Positions 22,531-34,389 of a DNA stretch of 62,720 nt are shown here, in pieces. Location of the stretch: positions 1 through 62,720 of the forward strand of contig JADNRV010000283.1 in assembly GCA_015499995.1 (NCBI GenBank), in the 5' to 3' direction. The translations under genes were made by a program, and so were the position numbers. This stretch comes from Flammula alnicola. Taxonomy: Eukaryota > Basidiomycota > Agaricomycetes > Agaricales > Strophariaceae. How positions within the stretch are numbered: position 1 is the first letter of the stretch; each line of letters opens with the position of its first letter. A model generated the notes under the pieces. That model saw only the letters and a list, made by a program, of their open reading frames with translations. It had not been told where the DNA came from and searched no databases.

Positions 22531-22718
22531 CAAAGAGCAGTGATCCAGGCTCTGAGTTGTAGCACCCTATGTAGTGCTGCTTTCAAATTATATAATCTTA
22601 GTGTTTGTCCAATCAAATTCATTGTCCCATGTTTGAAGTTTAAATTCACAAGGACTACTTCTTGCCTTTCTTGCATTTGAACATCCATCTTTATTCCACA
22701 AACATTCATTCTATTCTC

Positions 22719-23239
22719 ATGCCTGTCACTACCCACAACAATCCAGAACCAATTGCTTTTACCAAAGCCACACAAAAGGCTGCTGACAAGAACAAAGACA
22801 AGTCAGTAAAGCACCCAGCTGACAAACCTTCTTCATCTGGCAAGAAGTCCAGCACCTCCTCAGCAAAGTCCGCAGTGTCTTCCTTGGCACAGTCCTCTAC
22901 CTCTAACAAGAAGCAGAAGAAAACATCTAATGATTCTGACAAGGAGTCGGACAAGGAGTCTAATATTGAAAGGGTGCCTAAAATGACTAAAGCACAGTGC
23001 GAGGCCTTTCTTCAGTACTGGAAGATCCAGCAGGACCTGAAGAAGGTCTCTTTGGCAAAGCACCAAGCTGCACTGAAGGTGCAGAAGGCCAAACAGGACC
23101 TTGGTGAGTTATTTTTAATGGTTGATATTGATAGCTTTATTACTGATTGCTTACTTTAGCCATACAGGAGTGTAATCATGCTCTATGTGAGAAGGAAAAT
23201 CCCTCCAGACTGAAAGCCTTTAGAAAGCAAAAAGCTTGA
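22719..23239 (+). CDS. Small Lys/Ser-rich protein with C-terminal helix, two exons
   Basis: ATG at 22719 (MPVTTHNNPEPIAFTK) opens a 385-nt exon. A GTGAGT...TTTAG intron (23104-23159) joins in frame to an 80-nt exon ending RKQKA-stop at 23239, giving 154 residues. The middle is disordered and basic/serine-rich (SSSGKKSSTSSAKSAVSS, NKKQKK) with acidic DKESDKESN. The end is a predicted helix/coiled coil (AQCEAFLQYWKIQQDLKKVS). Composition suggests a nuclear DNA-binding or scaffold accessory protein, perhaps of a transposon. The frame is intact over its whole length, unusual for this region. Identity unknown. Confidence 0.5.
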
Positions 23240-26200
23240 ATCTTGTTTATTGATGTCCAGATTTCATGTTCAACTTATTTTTTTCGCTACAATTTCTGTC
23301 ATTATGGGATGAGAAATTTTTGAAGAGCAAAGCTATACCAGTTCCATGTCTTTACTAGCCAAAAGCAAAGCCTGAAATTGCAAAGCACAAAGCAATAGGG
23401 CAAGAAGGTTGGAAAGAGCAAGTTTTGAGCAGGATGCTTGACCAGCACTTTTCACAGACTGATAAAACATGATGAACATGATCATTGATCAAGAGTTTGG
23501 CACCCCACAGGTCATGTGTAATTGCAGATTAAAAATCTCATATCAGCAAGGCAGAGATTGTCCACTTAATTGAAAAGCTATACCCACCCAGATATATATT
23601 TTGAACCAAGGAGAAATTATTTTGGATGTTATAATATCACCCTGCACAAACAGATTTTATTCATTTATGAACTGAGAGCAGATTCTGGAGGTTTGGTCAG
23701 AGAATAGCCTAATTTGGATGGAGCCAGTGCCTCAGCATTGAAGACTGATTTGTATCCTGCAGAAGCTCATCAGCCTTGTAGCTCATCAGCTTTGATTTTT
23801 GATTGATGCAGCTGCCTCAAACTCCTCAAAAGCATAACTCACTTGGTACTGCAGAAGACCTTCTCACTACATACTACATGATCTCTGAAAGGTCAACCAT
23901 CACTGATATGCTGCCACATATTCCCAATTTACCTGCTGAGTGCAGGCAAAGAAATCACAGCAGAGATATCAGTTTGTGGCAAGCTCTTCAGCATTAGGTT
24001 CAAATACAACCATATCTGAATGTGGTGTTAGTATTCAGATTGTTGAAGGTGCTAATTCTATTTAGGAGATTACACCCAAATTAATATAAGTACAGAAGAT
24101 AGGTCTGCCAAAAAACAGTGAGCCTAGCATTGCACCTTTATTAGCTTATCCAAATTATCTGATGTATTTGAATTTTATATTGATGACAAGAAACTTATAG
24201 CAATTGACTATTTATGATAAGATAAAGTGCATAAATAATCAAGAAATTTAAGTACTCTGTTGATTTTGACTTGGGTGCACTGTAGGTCCAGGAATAGACT
24301 TGGAATTGCTAATCTTATGGTCAGCAGATTTGCACTTCTTTTTGGGGATTTTTGAGATGAGGCTGGGCATAAAGTGGTGTCACATTTTGAAGGCACAATT
24401 GTGATGACCTGTGGAGAGAGGGAACAATCACCTCCTGATTTGGAGTAAGAGCAGAGAAGCTTGCATTGCTGCAGAAATTTTTAAATGTTCTGTGTCTTTT
24501 CCTTTAAGTTTCATCATCTCTTTCTGGAGAATCCGACATTTGATGTAAAAATCTGATGTCCTGGGATCCCCCTCACAGACCAACATTCTACAGAAATAAG
24601 AAAATAAGAAGTCAAATTAGCTAGAAAAGAACTGACTAATTTATCCTGACCACAACCAGATACCAGCTGTGCTGTACTACAGAAATCAAGAGGCCCTACT
24701 GTCTGCATGTTTCTATGTTGAGTTTTGACATGAGGTAGATGATCTGTCTGCTTCTGACCCACAATAGAGTCAAAATTATCATCTTGTTCAGGCTCTTTGT
24801 AAAGGGTCCAAACATCCCTGGTTTATACTTCCCCCTCCCACCAAGAGGCAAAAGCAGAGTGAATGTCTCCAGGTGTGAGTTAGGGGTCTTTTGATTTCAT
24901 TCAGGTAAAAAAGAAAACTATATGCAGTGGGATCAAGACCTGAGGATTTTTCTGATTTATATGTTATTAGAACTGTAAAGCCCTATAAAAACTTATTCAT
25001 GTTTAATATTATTTTCTTTGAAGTACCTGGCCAGAGGGTTGTCTTTATTAAGTGTTGATGATGGCAGCCCTGCAGAACAGCTCAATTTCTGCTAAAGGTC
25101 CATCCCAAAAATAAGTGAGCTGAGATTGCATTTTGTAATAGTGAGCGCATGCTGAATAAGCTTAGGCTCAAAGGTGTCAAAATTGCTCATCTGTTCAGGA
25201 AATGAAAAAGTCAACCATAGGGGACTAAGATTATATTACACCTTGTTATTTCTGGCATTCAAGAGCTGGCTATAATGTTCAGAAAGGTAGGTTCAGTCTT
25301 GACCTCACATGTGAAGGAAATCAGTATATTTCAGCTGGTCCTCTGTCCTAACTACAATGATGTAGCCATTCATGTGCTTCTGCACCAACTCCCTGATATG
25401 AAATTAGGACAATGGGAAAGGGAAATAATGAAGATTGAAATACCAGATTTCATAGAGCCCAGATCATGCAAGATGGTAGTATGTGGCACACAGACATGCA
25501 GTTAGAGAGGAAGAGTCAAAAAGGTTGTCCTCTGATAGAGTGGGCAATACTCCTGTGCAAGTTAAATCATCAGGACCAGCCATAAGCAATGATGTGGGAA
25601 GGAGAATGTGCCTGCAAGATGAAAAAGCTCAGGTGTGGTATACCCTCTTATTCCATGAAATTCAGGACTCTTCATAGTGCATTTTGCTTCCTCAGTTTCA
25701 GTTCCAAGATTCCTCTCCTTTTGTGTTTCTTTAGCATCCAGGCAGTAACCTAGGTGAAAAAGTGCTCAGGATGCAAATAGACATCTGTGTACTACACAGG
25801 AAGCTCTTCATGTGACCTTGCTCAGCATATGACCCTGCCAGAAATATTAAGGTTGTCACAAATTATGCAAAGTGCTGTAATCCTTTTCCTCTCAGCATTA
25901 TTTCTGATCGCAGCAGTGTTCATTCAATGCAAAGCCATGGGTTGTAGTACCTCTACCCCTATGTTTTCCACCAAGGTGATAGACCTCATCACTGCTCTCA
26001 GGTCAACATTATGTAATTCACTACAATTAGACTCATATTCTGCAACTCTCCATCTGTTACCAAGCACATCTGTGATCTTTTCGACCTTATGCATTCAGAA
26101 ATCTAGACGATAGACATGGACAAAATTTCCACCTTCATCACATCCTTCTCATTGGAACTTGCCAGATATCCAGTTGTAATTTGGCCAGTAATTAAAGATG

Positions 26201-26920
26201 GGTCCCTTACAGTCTTAATGGGGTTGCTTTTTCAAGGACCAGCATTGCACATACCAGCATCAAATTCATGCACATTTTTCTTAAAAATGTGTCTCTAGGC
26301 AGGAGATAGTAGTGGACAGAAGTGTTTTCCTTGGAAATTTCTTAATGCTGACTTTATGTTTGCTTTTGAAAATCTGTGCCACAATTCATGATTAAAAATA
26401 TTGAGTCTTTTCATGAATTCTGATATAGCTGCAACAACCTGTACAGAGCATCTATTGAGAACTTGCACATTTAGAATGCATACCCAGTTGAAGCCTCTTG
26501 TTTGATTTGCAGTTATACACAGAGGTGAAGGTCATATTTCTTTAACATTAACCTTGTTTTACATGTACTTCTGAGCTTACTAGCTAGATTCTCTGGACTG
26601 TAGCTCGTTACTTCTATTGTACTAGAGTCTAGATTATGTGGTTTCCTACATGCAATCTACTTAGTTGGCCAGTATGAAGTATACTGTCTATCCTTGATAA
26701 TAGTTCTGATGATTGGGAAATCACAAAATTCCACAGGTGTACTGCACTGCACCCTATTGCTGGGAGAGCCAGGTATTCAGGAAATGCATGTAGACTGACA
26801 GAAATAGTGGCCTCAGACAGCTAACTGAATACCCTGGATTGGCCACTGCTCCATTGCATACAGACTGATCCATCTGGACCATGACCCTCAGGATATTGTA
26901 GCCATCCTAGATGGACCATT
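23240..26920. other. CpG-free desert without recognisable gene
   Basis: I find no CpG at all from about 23287 to 24533, and few in the rest. Short ORFs (25275-25505, 25787-26113 and others) have no motif and no splice context. The sequence may be transposon DNA mutated beyond recognition. Confidence 0.6.
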
Positions 26921-26924
26921 GTGT

Positions 26925-28563
26925 GTGTGAACTACTAGATAATCAAGTAGTCACATTTAATAGACTTTGTAATGTCTACTAAAGGGATCACTATCAAATC
27001 TAACTTGCTTCACTTTGAATACTACTAGTCTATACTTCAAACACCTAAATCAATATTTAGTTGACTTAGTTCATCCAAAGGGAGGATAATAGTTTTATAG
27101 TATCAATACCTGATAATAGGTTGCAATAAAAAAAAGTTTCTTACTATGTAATGGCTCTGACAATGTCCGAGGTGTGTTTAATAGTCAATAAGTCATTTTA
27201 AGTCCAATAGACTTGTGTATATTTGTGACTGATGCTTGGAAACTAGTGCTCTATGTACAACTGCTAACTGATCTCATCTTAACTTGTTCTCCAATTGAGA
27301 AAATGGCTCTATGACCTTTGACTTGTCTTTACTTGTCTCAAAACTATACTTGTAGAAAAAGATGCACAGACATCTTATCTGCTGACACTACAGTCCCTAA
27401 CAATAGCCAGAGGCATATAGACACTTTTGTCCACTGACACTACAGTCCAGGTCCCCAGATGTCCTTTGACAATAGGTGGTTTTGAACAAAGTCACTTAAG
27501 ACTAGTTTCTTGGCTTATAGCTCTCTTTTCTTTACTTGGTGAATCACTTAAACATGTGATCTTATTCTTAACAGCTCATTTATAATGTTACTGGTTCTTT
27601 TATATTATATTGGGACTCTCTCTTTGAAGCTAGCTAATACCTTTAAGGCAAACACTAAAATTAAATCTTAAATGCCTGTAACTCGTGGGTGGTAAATTGC
27701 TTGTATTCTACAGTGTTACAGAGTTGCTTTTATACTACTGAGATGAAATATTATTACATAGATGCAATGATGAGATTATAGAGAATTTATAAGCATTTGT
27801 GTGTGAGTGGCAGCCTATGGAGTATAGTTTCTGTGTGCTTTTACTTAATTGTGCACTTTTGAATGGATCGGGTGCTCAGATCACCCTCAGTTCAGCTAAC
27901 TTAGGCATCTGAGACTTAATCCTCCTCAACACATGGTATCCAGGCTCTAGGCCTTTTATTGCTATCTTGTTCCATCATTGGTTATTGATGGAATAGAGCA
28001 GAGAGCACCTAAGTCTCACTCAGAGATGGCACTAGTCTTGTGCACTCTGGATGCTCTGGAAGGGCAGCATTGGGAGGGAGTTGAGGGTGCTCCTTGAGCA
28101 CTGCCAGAATAATGATAGTGGCTGTGGTGCTGCTACAACTCATGCGTGAAGGACCTGTAGTTGCATTCACTGTGCGACTTGGGTGTACAGGACGCACCAC
28201 ATTTGAAGACATTGCCACTGCTTTTGCAGCTTGTTGCTGCTCATTTATCCTTCGCTCTTCTGTACCCTATACCTTAGTACCCTCAGTGTGCATCTGGGAT
28301 CTTGGTATGTCAAGTTATGCACCCCAGAAATCTTACTGTAGCCAGACATACCTGATATGGTATATGTTTCCAAATAGGTATTCCTTTGATCCAAGCTTTG
28401 ATTAGCATTGCTACAGGTGCATCTATGGGTGTCTGCTTTTACCCCACTGCTCCATGTCTGTGGTGCCTTTGGCAATGTCATGCAACCTGTTCTGTAGTGT
28501 GCCTAATTGTCTGTTCTTTAATCTAGAGATCCATGCCCTCACTGTATAGGCTGGATGGTTAAG
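26925..28563 (-). repeat. Inverted copy of the 6345-10856 repeat, without the Harbinger insertion
   Basis: Read in reverse complement it follows 6345-6740, 6790-7512 and 10602-10856 in order. The Harbinger site near 27179-27183 (TAATA) is intact and empty. Relative to the left copy, many C/G positions are T/A here, for example GCGCACAAATGCCCATG against ACACACAAATGCTTATA. It contains no intact gene. Confidence 0.75.
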
Positions 28564-29132
28564 ATATTACCTAGTGTTTAAAGGTCCGGTTAATTAACCG
28601 GAAAATAACTGAGACCTAACCAGACCTTAACCGCAAATAACCAGACCGCGGTTAGTGGTTAATAGTTTTTGAGAAGTATCTAACTGGTTACTGACCGGTT
28701 ATAACCGGTTATTTGTAGCCCTCATTTTTGCCATTAAAACAAGCCCTGGACCATAATTTTAGGTCAAGAACTGACTTAGTTATGGTTAAAACTATAAAAT
28801 ATCAGTCAAAAGAGTAGATAGCATGTAATAAAATCATAACTCAGTCAGTTCTTTACCGAATTTAACATTCCCAGGGTTGATTTGAAGCTTACATGAAGGA
28901 CAATAAATTGTACTAAGTCACAAACATGCAGTTAATACCGGTTATAACCGGTTTTTAATATTTTCGGTCTTAACCAGTTACTAACCGCAACTAACTGGTT
29001 ATAAGCAGTTATTTGCAGTTAGGTCCAGTTATTTTGGGTCTGGAAACAAAGGCTAACTGGTCTTGGTCCCGGTTAGAGCCTCCAGGTACCCAAAAACTGG
29101 ATCTAACCAGACCTTCGAACACTAATATTACC
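28564..29132. mobile_element. 553-bp hAT-type MITE with perfect 8-bp target duplication
   Basis: The element spans 28572-29124. Its ends are TAGTGTTTAAAGGTCCGGTTA and the complement of TAGTGTTCGAAGGTCTGGTTA, 18 of 21 identical. The duplication ATATTACC lies at 28564-28571 and 29125-29132; the uninterrupted homologue near 6330 has one copy of AGTAATAT on the plus strand. Sub-terminal CCGGTTATAACCGGTTA palindromes recur near both ends, as expected for transposase-binding repeats. It has no coding capacity. Confidence 0.9.
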
Positions 29133-29393
29133 GAAACATGTTTATTTTGTACACTTCATTAGATGTATTGACTATCATCTCAATAGTTACTAATAATAAT
29201 GTCTTCATTATTGTGCACATCCCCCATTATCTCATATAGTTTCCTCTAGTCCTCAGTAGTCTTTCATTGTAATGTCCAGACTTTGTAATATTAGACTACA
29301 TTATAAGCTTTACTAAGTTCTAAAAATAGCTCAGTTATAAAGAATAGTAGTCCATTCAGAGCTAGCCACTCAGAGGTCTCTTCACCATAACCA
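29133..29393 (-). repeat. Inverted ~265-bp module
   Basis: It is the reverse complement of 6076-6330 (GAAGAGACC at its inner end), continuous with 28231-28563 once the MITE is removed. It ends at CTCTTCACC near 29393. Confidence 0.7.
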
Positions 29394-32260
29394 TTGTAAC
29401 ATTGTTGGTTCCTTAGTAACTGTTATATAGCTGCTCGCTTTGTGAATGTATTTGTGGTGGATTGCAGAATGCTGAAATCATTGAACGGCCTGTCTGCACC
29501 ATAGTCACATTGTCCCATGTGCAAAACAAACATAAACCCCAACTATGATCCTGTGATACGATGACATGACCAGCAGAATTTCCAAATTACCAAATAGTAG
29601 TAGTATCAACATTCAGCTAGCTGACAGGGTAGCAAGTCTAACATTCAGCAAGTAATGGAGAATAAAGAATATATTAATAAGAAATATGTACATAGGATGC
29701 ATGATAGACAGCCACTAAAATACTTAAAAATGAGCATGCTTGTGAGGTCTCTTACCATCCACAGATGACAGAAGAAGGTCTTATGAGGGACAAATCAATT
29801 CTTTTTTGGTATACTTTAGATCCAATGGGGTGGTGCCATCTTGCATCAGCTCTGACAATCTAAGAAGTAAAGCACTCTCTTTTCACATGACTGTATAACT
29901 CTCTTTTGGACCAAAACTGAGTTTCTGGAGTAATACCATAGGTAAACCCATGGGTATCACCCCAGAAACCCATACTCTACCTGTAGAACAACTCTACCTG
30001 TAACCCCACAGATTTACCCATCGGAATAAGCCCTAAAACATCGAAATCAGACAAGTTTTGAGGGAGATACACTCAAAATGACTGTATTTAATCATTTTGA
30101 CCATATGTGACCCAAAACTCATCCGTTCTGGACATTCCAGGGCTTGATCAAAAGCTCACAGGTAGAAGAAAATTAACCACACCCTACTCATGTGATACCC
30201 TACTTGTTAATTCACACGGGTTACCTGAACCTGTGCCATTGCCTAAGTAATACTAGTGTGCAATGCAGCACTCCCCCAATTTTTTTCTTTTCAGCCACGG
30301 ATTTGTATTCCAAGAGTGCAGCAAGCTAATGAGTGATGTATTGCAAAAAAAGGTCCACCACTAGGTTGCTGTCAGAAGACTGAACTTCACAGAACTTCCT
30401 AATCTATTGCACAAGCTCCAATGCAACTCCATGAGTGTATACAATTGAGATTCACTCTGTTTTAGGAACTACTCAGGTCCTTCTCTTCTGGCTGATTTGG
30501 GGCCAAGTAAGTGCAGAAGTCAAGCACATTCGCCAATATCACCAGATTACAGAGAAAAAGCAGGTTGATCAAATCTTGGAATGTATTGACCTGCAGCAAG
30601 TGACAGTAGCTGGGATCTGTGGGCATTATTATTAGTAAATATGAGGCAAGGACAATGAGAAATGCAAGACCTGACAGAGGAATTATTTTTTCAATAAGAC
30701 CCAAATAGTAAAAATCCACTATATGACACAACAAGTGACATGAGGAGCAATGAGAAGTGTTTGTGATAAACTCATTTATAATGAAGGCATGAAGAAGACC
30801 TTGTGATGTAGCTTCCATGAGGTGGGTGAGGCAAAAATGGCTGCTATAGCATATAGTTGGCTTGGGCCCATAGACAGCATGGGGCTGAGTGACCCGCATT
30901 AGCCTAAACATATTGAAAGTGAGCAATATACATCAGTTAATACTGGCAAGGACCTACAGCAATCCATCTCTTGCCTGTGATTACTTTAAGGAACATATTG
31001 AAGCTATCAGAGTCAACATGGAAAAATATCAATGTATTGTCAGTACCCACAAGAGCCCAATTAGTATTAGTGATGGAAAATACCTCCTTGGAATCAAAAC
31101 CTCAATAACTGCACATATAATGCCAAGTAGTGGCATCCATAGAATAAGCTAATGGTGCAGTGCTTTTGTGATACAGAGGTAGATCAAGAGCATCTATTAT
31201 TTGGCATCTCAGAGGGTGAACACTGTCCAACAGTTCCTGCAGGGTTCCTGGTATCATCATGGGTATATATTTTTTTTCTCATTTTGTCAAGCTCATCGAT
31301 GTCAACATCATTTCTGCTTATGTTTTCTTTTCTCATCAAATAGTGAGTAGTCTGTTTGCTCAGTGAATATAGCTATCAGACAACAATTATAAGCAAATTA
31401 TGCACCTTGTATGGGTACATCACTGTGAAGTGGATGCAAAAAGTCCAAACCCTCTTCTTCAAATTTATGGAGACAGACCAGACAATCTGTGACAACCATG
31501 TTCTGCTGGGAGAGGATGAACTAAAGTGTGTCTAGTACCATATTTATGAACTCCTCATATGACAAGACACAGATAAGTCCAAACAGCCCAAGAAGAAGCA
31601 GAACATAGCTGAGCTAAAGAATTCTGATGATGTTATGATTGCTCAATTAGGGTTTGTCAAGGGTTTTGGAACCCGCATGCATGCACACACACACTTGCCC
31701 ACACTTGCACACATTTGTTAATGCACACTCATTTGCATGCACTTACATGCACTAAGTTAGTCTAAGGGAGGGATGCAAAAATTGATGGCTCAGGGGTAAA
31801 ATTAGTTTTACTTTATGAAAATTTAAAATTACAGACATTTTATTTTATTTTATTTCTGATTCTTAGAGTTTGAACAGGTTCAAGAACTTAACAGAAGTGA
31901 AAGAACTGGTTCTAACAGGTTCAGTCCTGTTCAGTTCAGTTCAGAGAAAAATCTAACAGTTCAGTTTTCAGTTCATGCAAAAAGGGTGGTAAACTGGACT
32001 GAACTGAACTTTGGCAACAGTAAAAAGTTCAAATATTTTTGAAATCCCTTCACATCAAAGCATGAGTCTCAATTAGAGATTTCTTCATCTGGTATTCTAT
32101 AACATTTGTAGACATTATCCCATAGAAGTTCTTGAATTTTGTTGAAATTAGCTGTTTTTGTTGAAGGGATGATGATTACCCTCTTTGTATGTCCATAGTC
32201 CATGACAGACAATATTGAGTCAAATTCCTATTAGAAACTGATGAGATGACCTTGGAAAAG
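29394..32260. other. Decayed AT-rich stretch with simple repeats
   Basis: No supported gene. The 154-aa minus ORF at 30462-30926 is hydrophobic but has no motif and no splice context. A fragment near 31440-31640 (plus strand; FFKFMETDQTICDNHVLLGE, then stops) may be coding debris. A TGCACAC-rich simple repeat lies at 31676-31755, and a GTTCAGTTCAG/CTGAACTGAAC palindromic stretch at 31870-32010 that could be a worn MITE. Confidence 0.4.
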
Positions 32261-32266
32261 AAAAGC

Positions 32267-32338
32267 GATCAGGTATGGAATTGAACCACAGACCTCCTGC
32301 TATATATGCCGGTGCTCTAACTACTGAGCTAATTGATC
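32267..32338 (-). tRNA. tRNA-like sequence (probable pseudogene or SINE head)
   Basis: The 72-nt reverse-complement sequence folds as a cloverleaf. The D stem is GCTC/GAGC, the T arm is TGTGG-TTCAATT-CCATA, and the acceptor has 5 of 7 pairs (GATCA/TGATC). The anticodon stem CCGGC/GCAGG has one mismatch and the loop ATATATA gives the unlikely anticodon ATA. Mismatches and the odd anticodon argue for a pseudo-tRNA. Confidence 0.4.
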
Positions 32339-32486
32339 TTAGATTAGATAGTAGATTTGTAATCCAACAATTCCTGACTCATTGGTGTGTTATCAGGTTA
32401 TATGATCTTCACACATATTCATAATGTTTTTACTTTTTCAATTGCTATTAAAATCAGTTTTGCTGGTTGATCATTTATCTTGAATG

Positions 32487-33045
32487 AGGCTCCAACCATA
32501 CACTATACACTACTCTATATATATATAGTAACAACTGTATATGTATATGTATATGTATAGAACTTTCAAGGAAAGTGCAGTAGATAGTAAATATACAGTA
32601 TATAGTTACCATATACAGTTTCCAAAATCAAATCAGAAAGATGGCTTTCTTGGCTGAATCTGCAATAATTTACGAGGCATACCCAACTGAAGTAAGTTGC
32701 CTGAACATTTTAGCTGTATAGAGGAGGATTTCTACACAGACAAAAAGTTCATTCTGGTGCATCAAGCATCGGAGAATGTTGTCCCTTACCAAGCAGAGAT
32801 GACATTTTCATTTCTGAGAGGAATTCCTGCAATTTTTGAGAAATAAACCAACCCAGGGAAGTTTTAATCTAATTATTGTATGAATGGCCCGAAAAACTGA
32901 TCTCTTACTGCCAAAAAATATTTCTCTCTGGCAGAACCCTATATGAAAACTGTATAGCTGTATATATACAGTATATATAGAGTAAACAACTGTATCTGTA
33001 TATATATGCCCCGGGCCATATATGTATAGTGTACGGTTGGAGCCT
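32487..33045. mobile_element. 559-bp MITE-like element with AT-rich interior
   Basis: The ends AGGCTCCAACCATACACTAT and the complement of AGGCTCCAACCGTACACTAT are inverted repeats with one mismatch in 20. Inside are TATATGTATATG runs and the paired motifs AGTAACAACTGTAT and AGTAAACAACTGTAT near each end. The target duplication is unclear (flanks GAATG and TAAGA). No ORF. Confidence 0.7.
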
Positions 33046-34060
33046 TAAGATTCTTGAATTGTTGGCAATTTGCACATCCAGAGATGTATTCCTTTATGAA
33101 TTGTCAAAGTCCAGCCTCCAGGTTACCAATAGTATTCTTAAAGGGTTTCAATAACAAAATATCTATCTATGAATATTCTGAGCTATTGATCAAGGTCCAA
33201 AGTTAAGGCTGATAATCCAAAACTTATAGATCTGCCTGTGAAACTGTGGTACAATTTTATCAATGTAGGTGCCACAATATATCAAAACAGGGAAAAGTTT
33301 GAGTTGAAAGAAAGGCTAGCATTGTTTTTAGATTAATAATAGAAGTAGAAATATAAAGAAGAGCAGGGGACCAGTCATGAAAAACAACAAGTGATTGGTT
33401 CTTTGGAATTCCCAGTATCTATTTTTGAAACAAAGAGAAAGCACTGAAAGAAGCAGCACCCAAAGGCCCATTCTAAAAATAAAAGCAACAGCCATTCTGC
33501 AATCAAAAAAGGCAATATTTCCTAATAAAGGTGGGTACTGGGTAGAGCCAATTGAACAATGTTAAATAGCACTGGATGTATGCTGATAATATACCCAGTT
33601 CACTTTACACACTTAATTGGCCTCAACATTTGCAACACCCTCTGCCTCTGGATTGCTGCTACCTCTGTCATTGAGTGTAGCTCATCACATAATAAGCTTG
33701 TTTCAAGTTTGCAAATTCATTCACTTATTATGACATCCAACAAAATTGCATATGCAAATATACAAGCAAAAAAAATGCTACCAAAAGGCCAACCAACAAG
33801 ACACCTGCAGCTTGAAAAAAAATGAATGCTAGAGTCCTATGTTCAGAAAGTCATAAGGGAAACTAGAAAAACATTAAGTGTGGTAGAGTAGAACAGTGGG
33901 GCAGGTATAAATTCAAGGACATGCAGCAAGCAATACATAAGTCAAACAAATAAAAAGGCATGGCATGGCAAAAAAAATAAACAACCTGGCGCTGCTCAAC
34001 ATGCAAAAAAACATACTGCTTCAAGCAAAATAAAACTACCAATTCATATGGCTGTCAAAA
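33046..34060. other. AT-rich stretch without gene
   Basis: Only short ORFs without motifs. It ends at a sharp change to CpG-rich DNA at about 34070. Confidence 0.4.
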
Positions 34061-34389
34061 TCGGAGCTGATATCGCCGCCGGGACAACATTCCTCCTCTG
34101 GCTCATGCCCCTCCTGGAGTCATAGTGAATATCCTCCTACCTCTCACCCTGGCAGCCCCTCAGCAAGTCCTCCACAAAGTAAAAGCTCCCCGCCCACACT
34201 GTCCTGGTCAAATTCCCTCCCCTCCGGCCTGGCGACCTCCAACCCCACCCACCATCGGCGGGTCCGATAGACGGTGGTGCGTGAGCTGCCTGCAGCACTT
34301 CATCGACCGATAAACGAGGAACACGAGCACAAGGAGCGTGATGGCGCTCAGGGCACTAACGACCCTAATAATTGCATTTTGGCGCGACT

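Noticed and set aside
22498..22680. 60-aa ORF following the dioxygenase relic
   Set aside because: It overlaps the tail of the relic (DRNGW region) in another frame.
30462..30926. 154-aa hydrophobic minus-strand ORF
   Set aside because: No family motif and no splice context, in CpG-depleted debris; hydrophobicity is expected from AT-rich sequence.
31670..31760. CACACACA/TGCATGCA tract as a possible telomere or centromere repeat
   Set aside because: It is a short irregular dinucleotide-rich tract without a TTAGGG-type unit; a simple repeat is enough to explain it.
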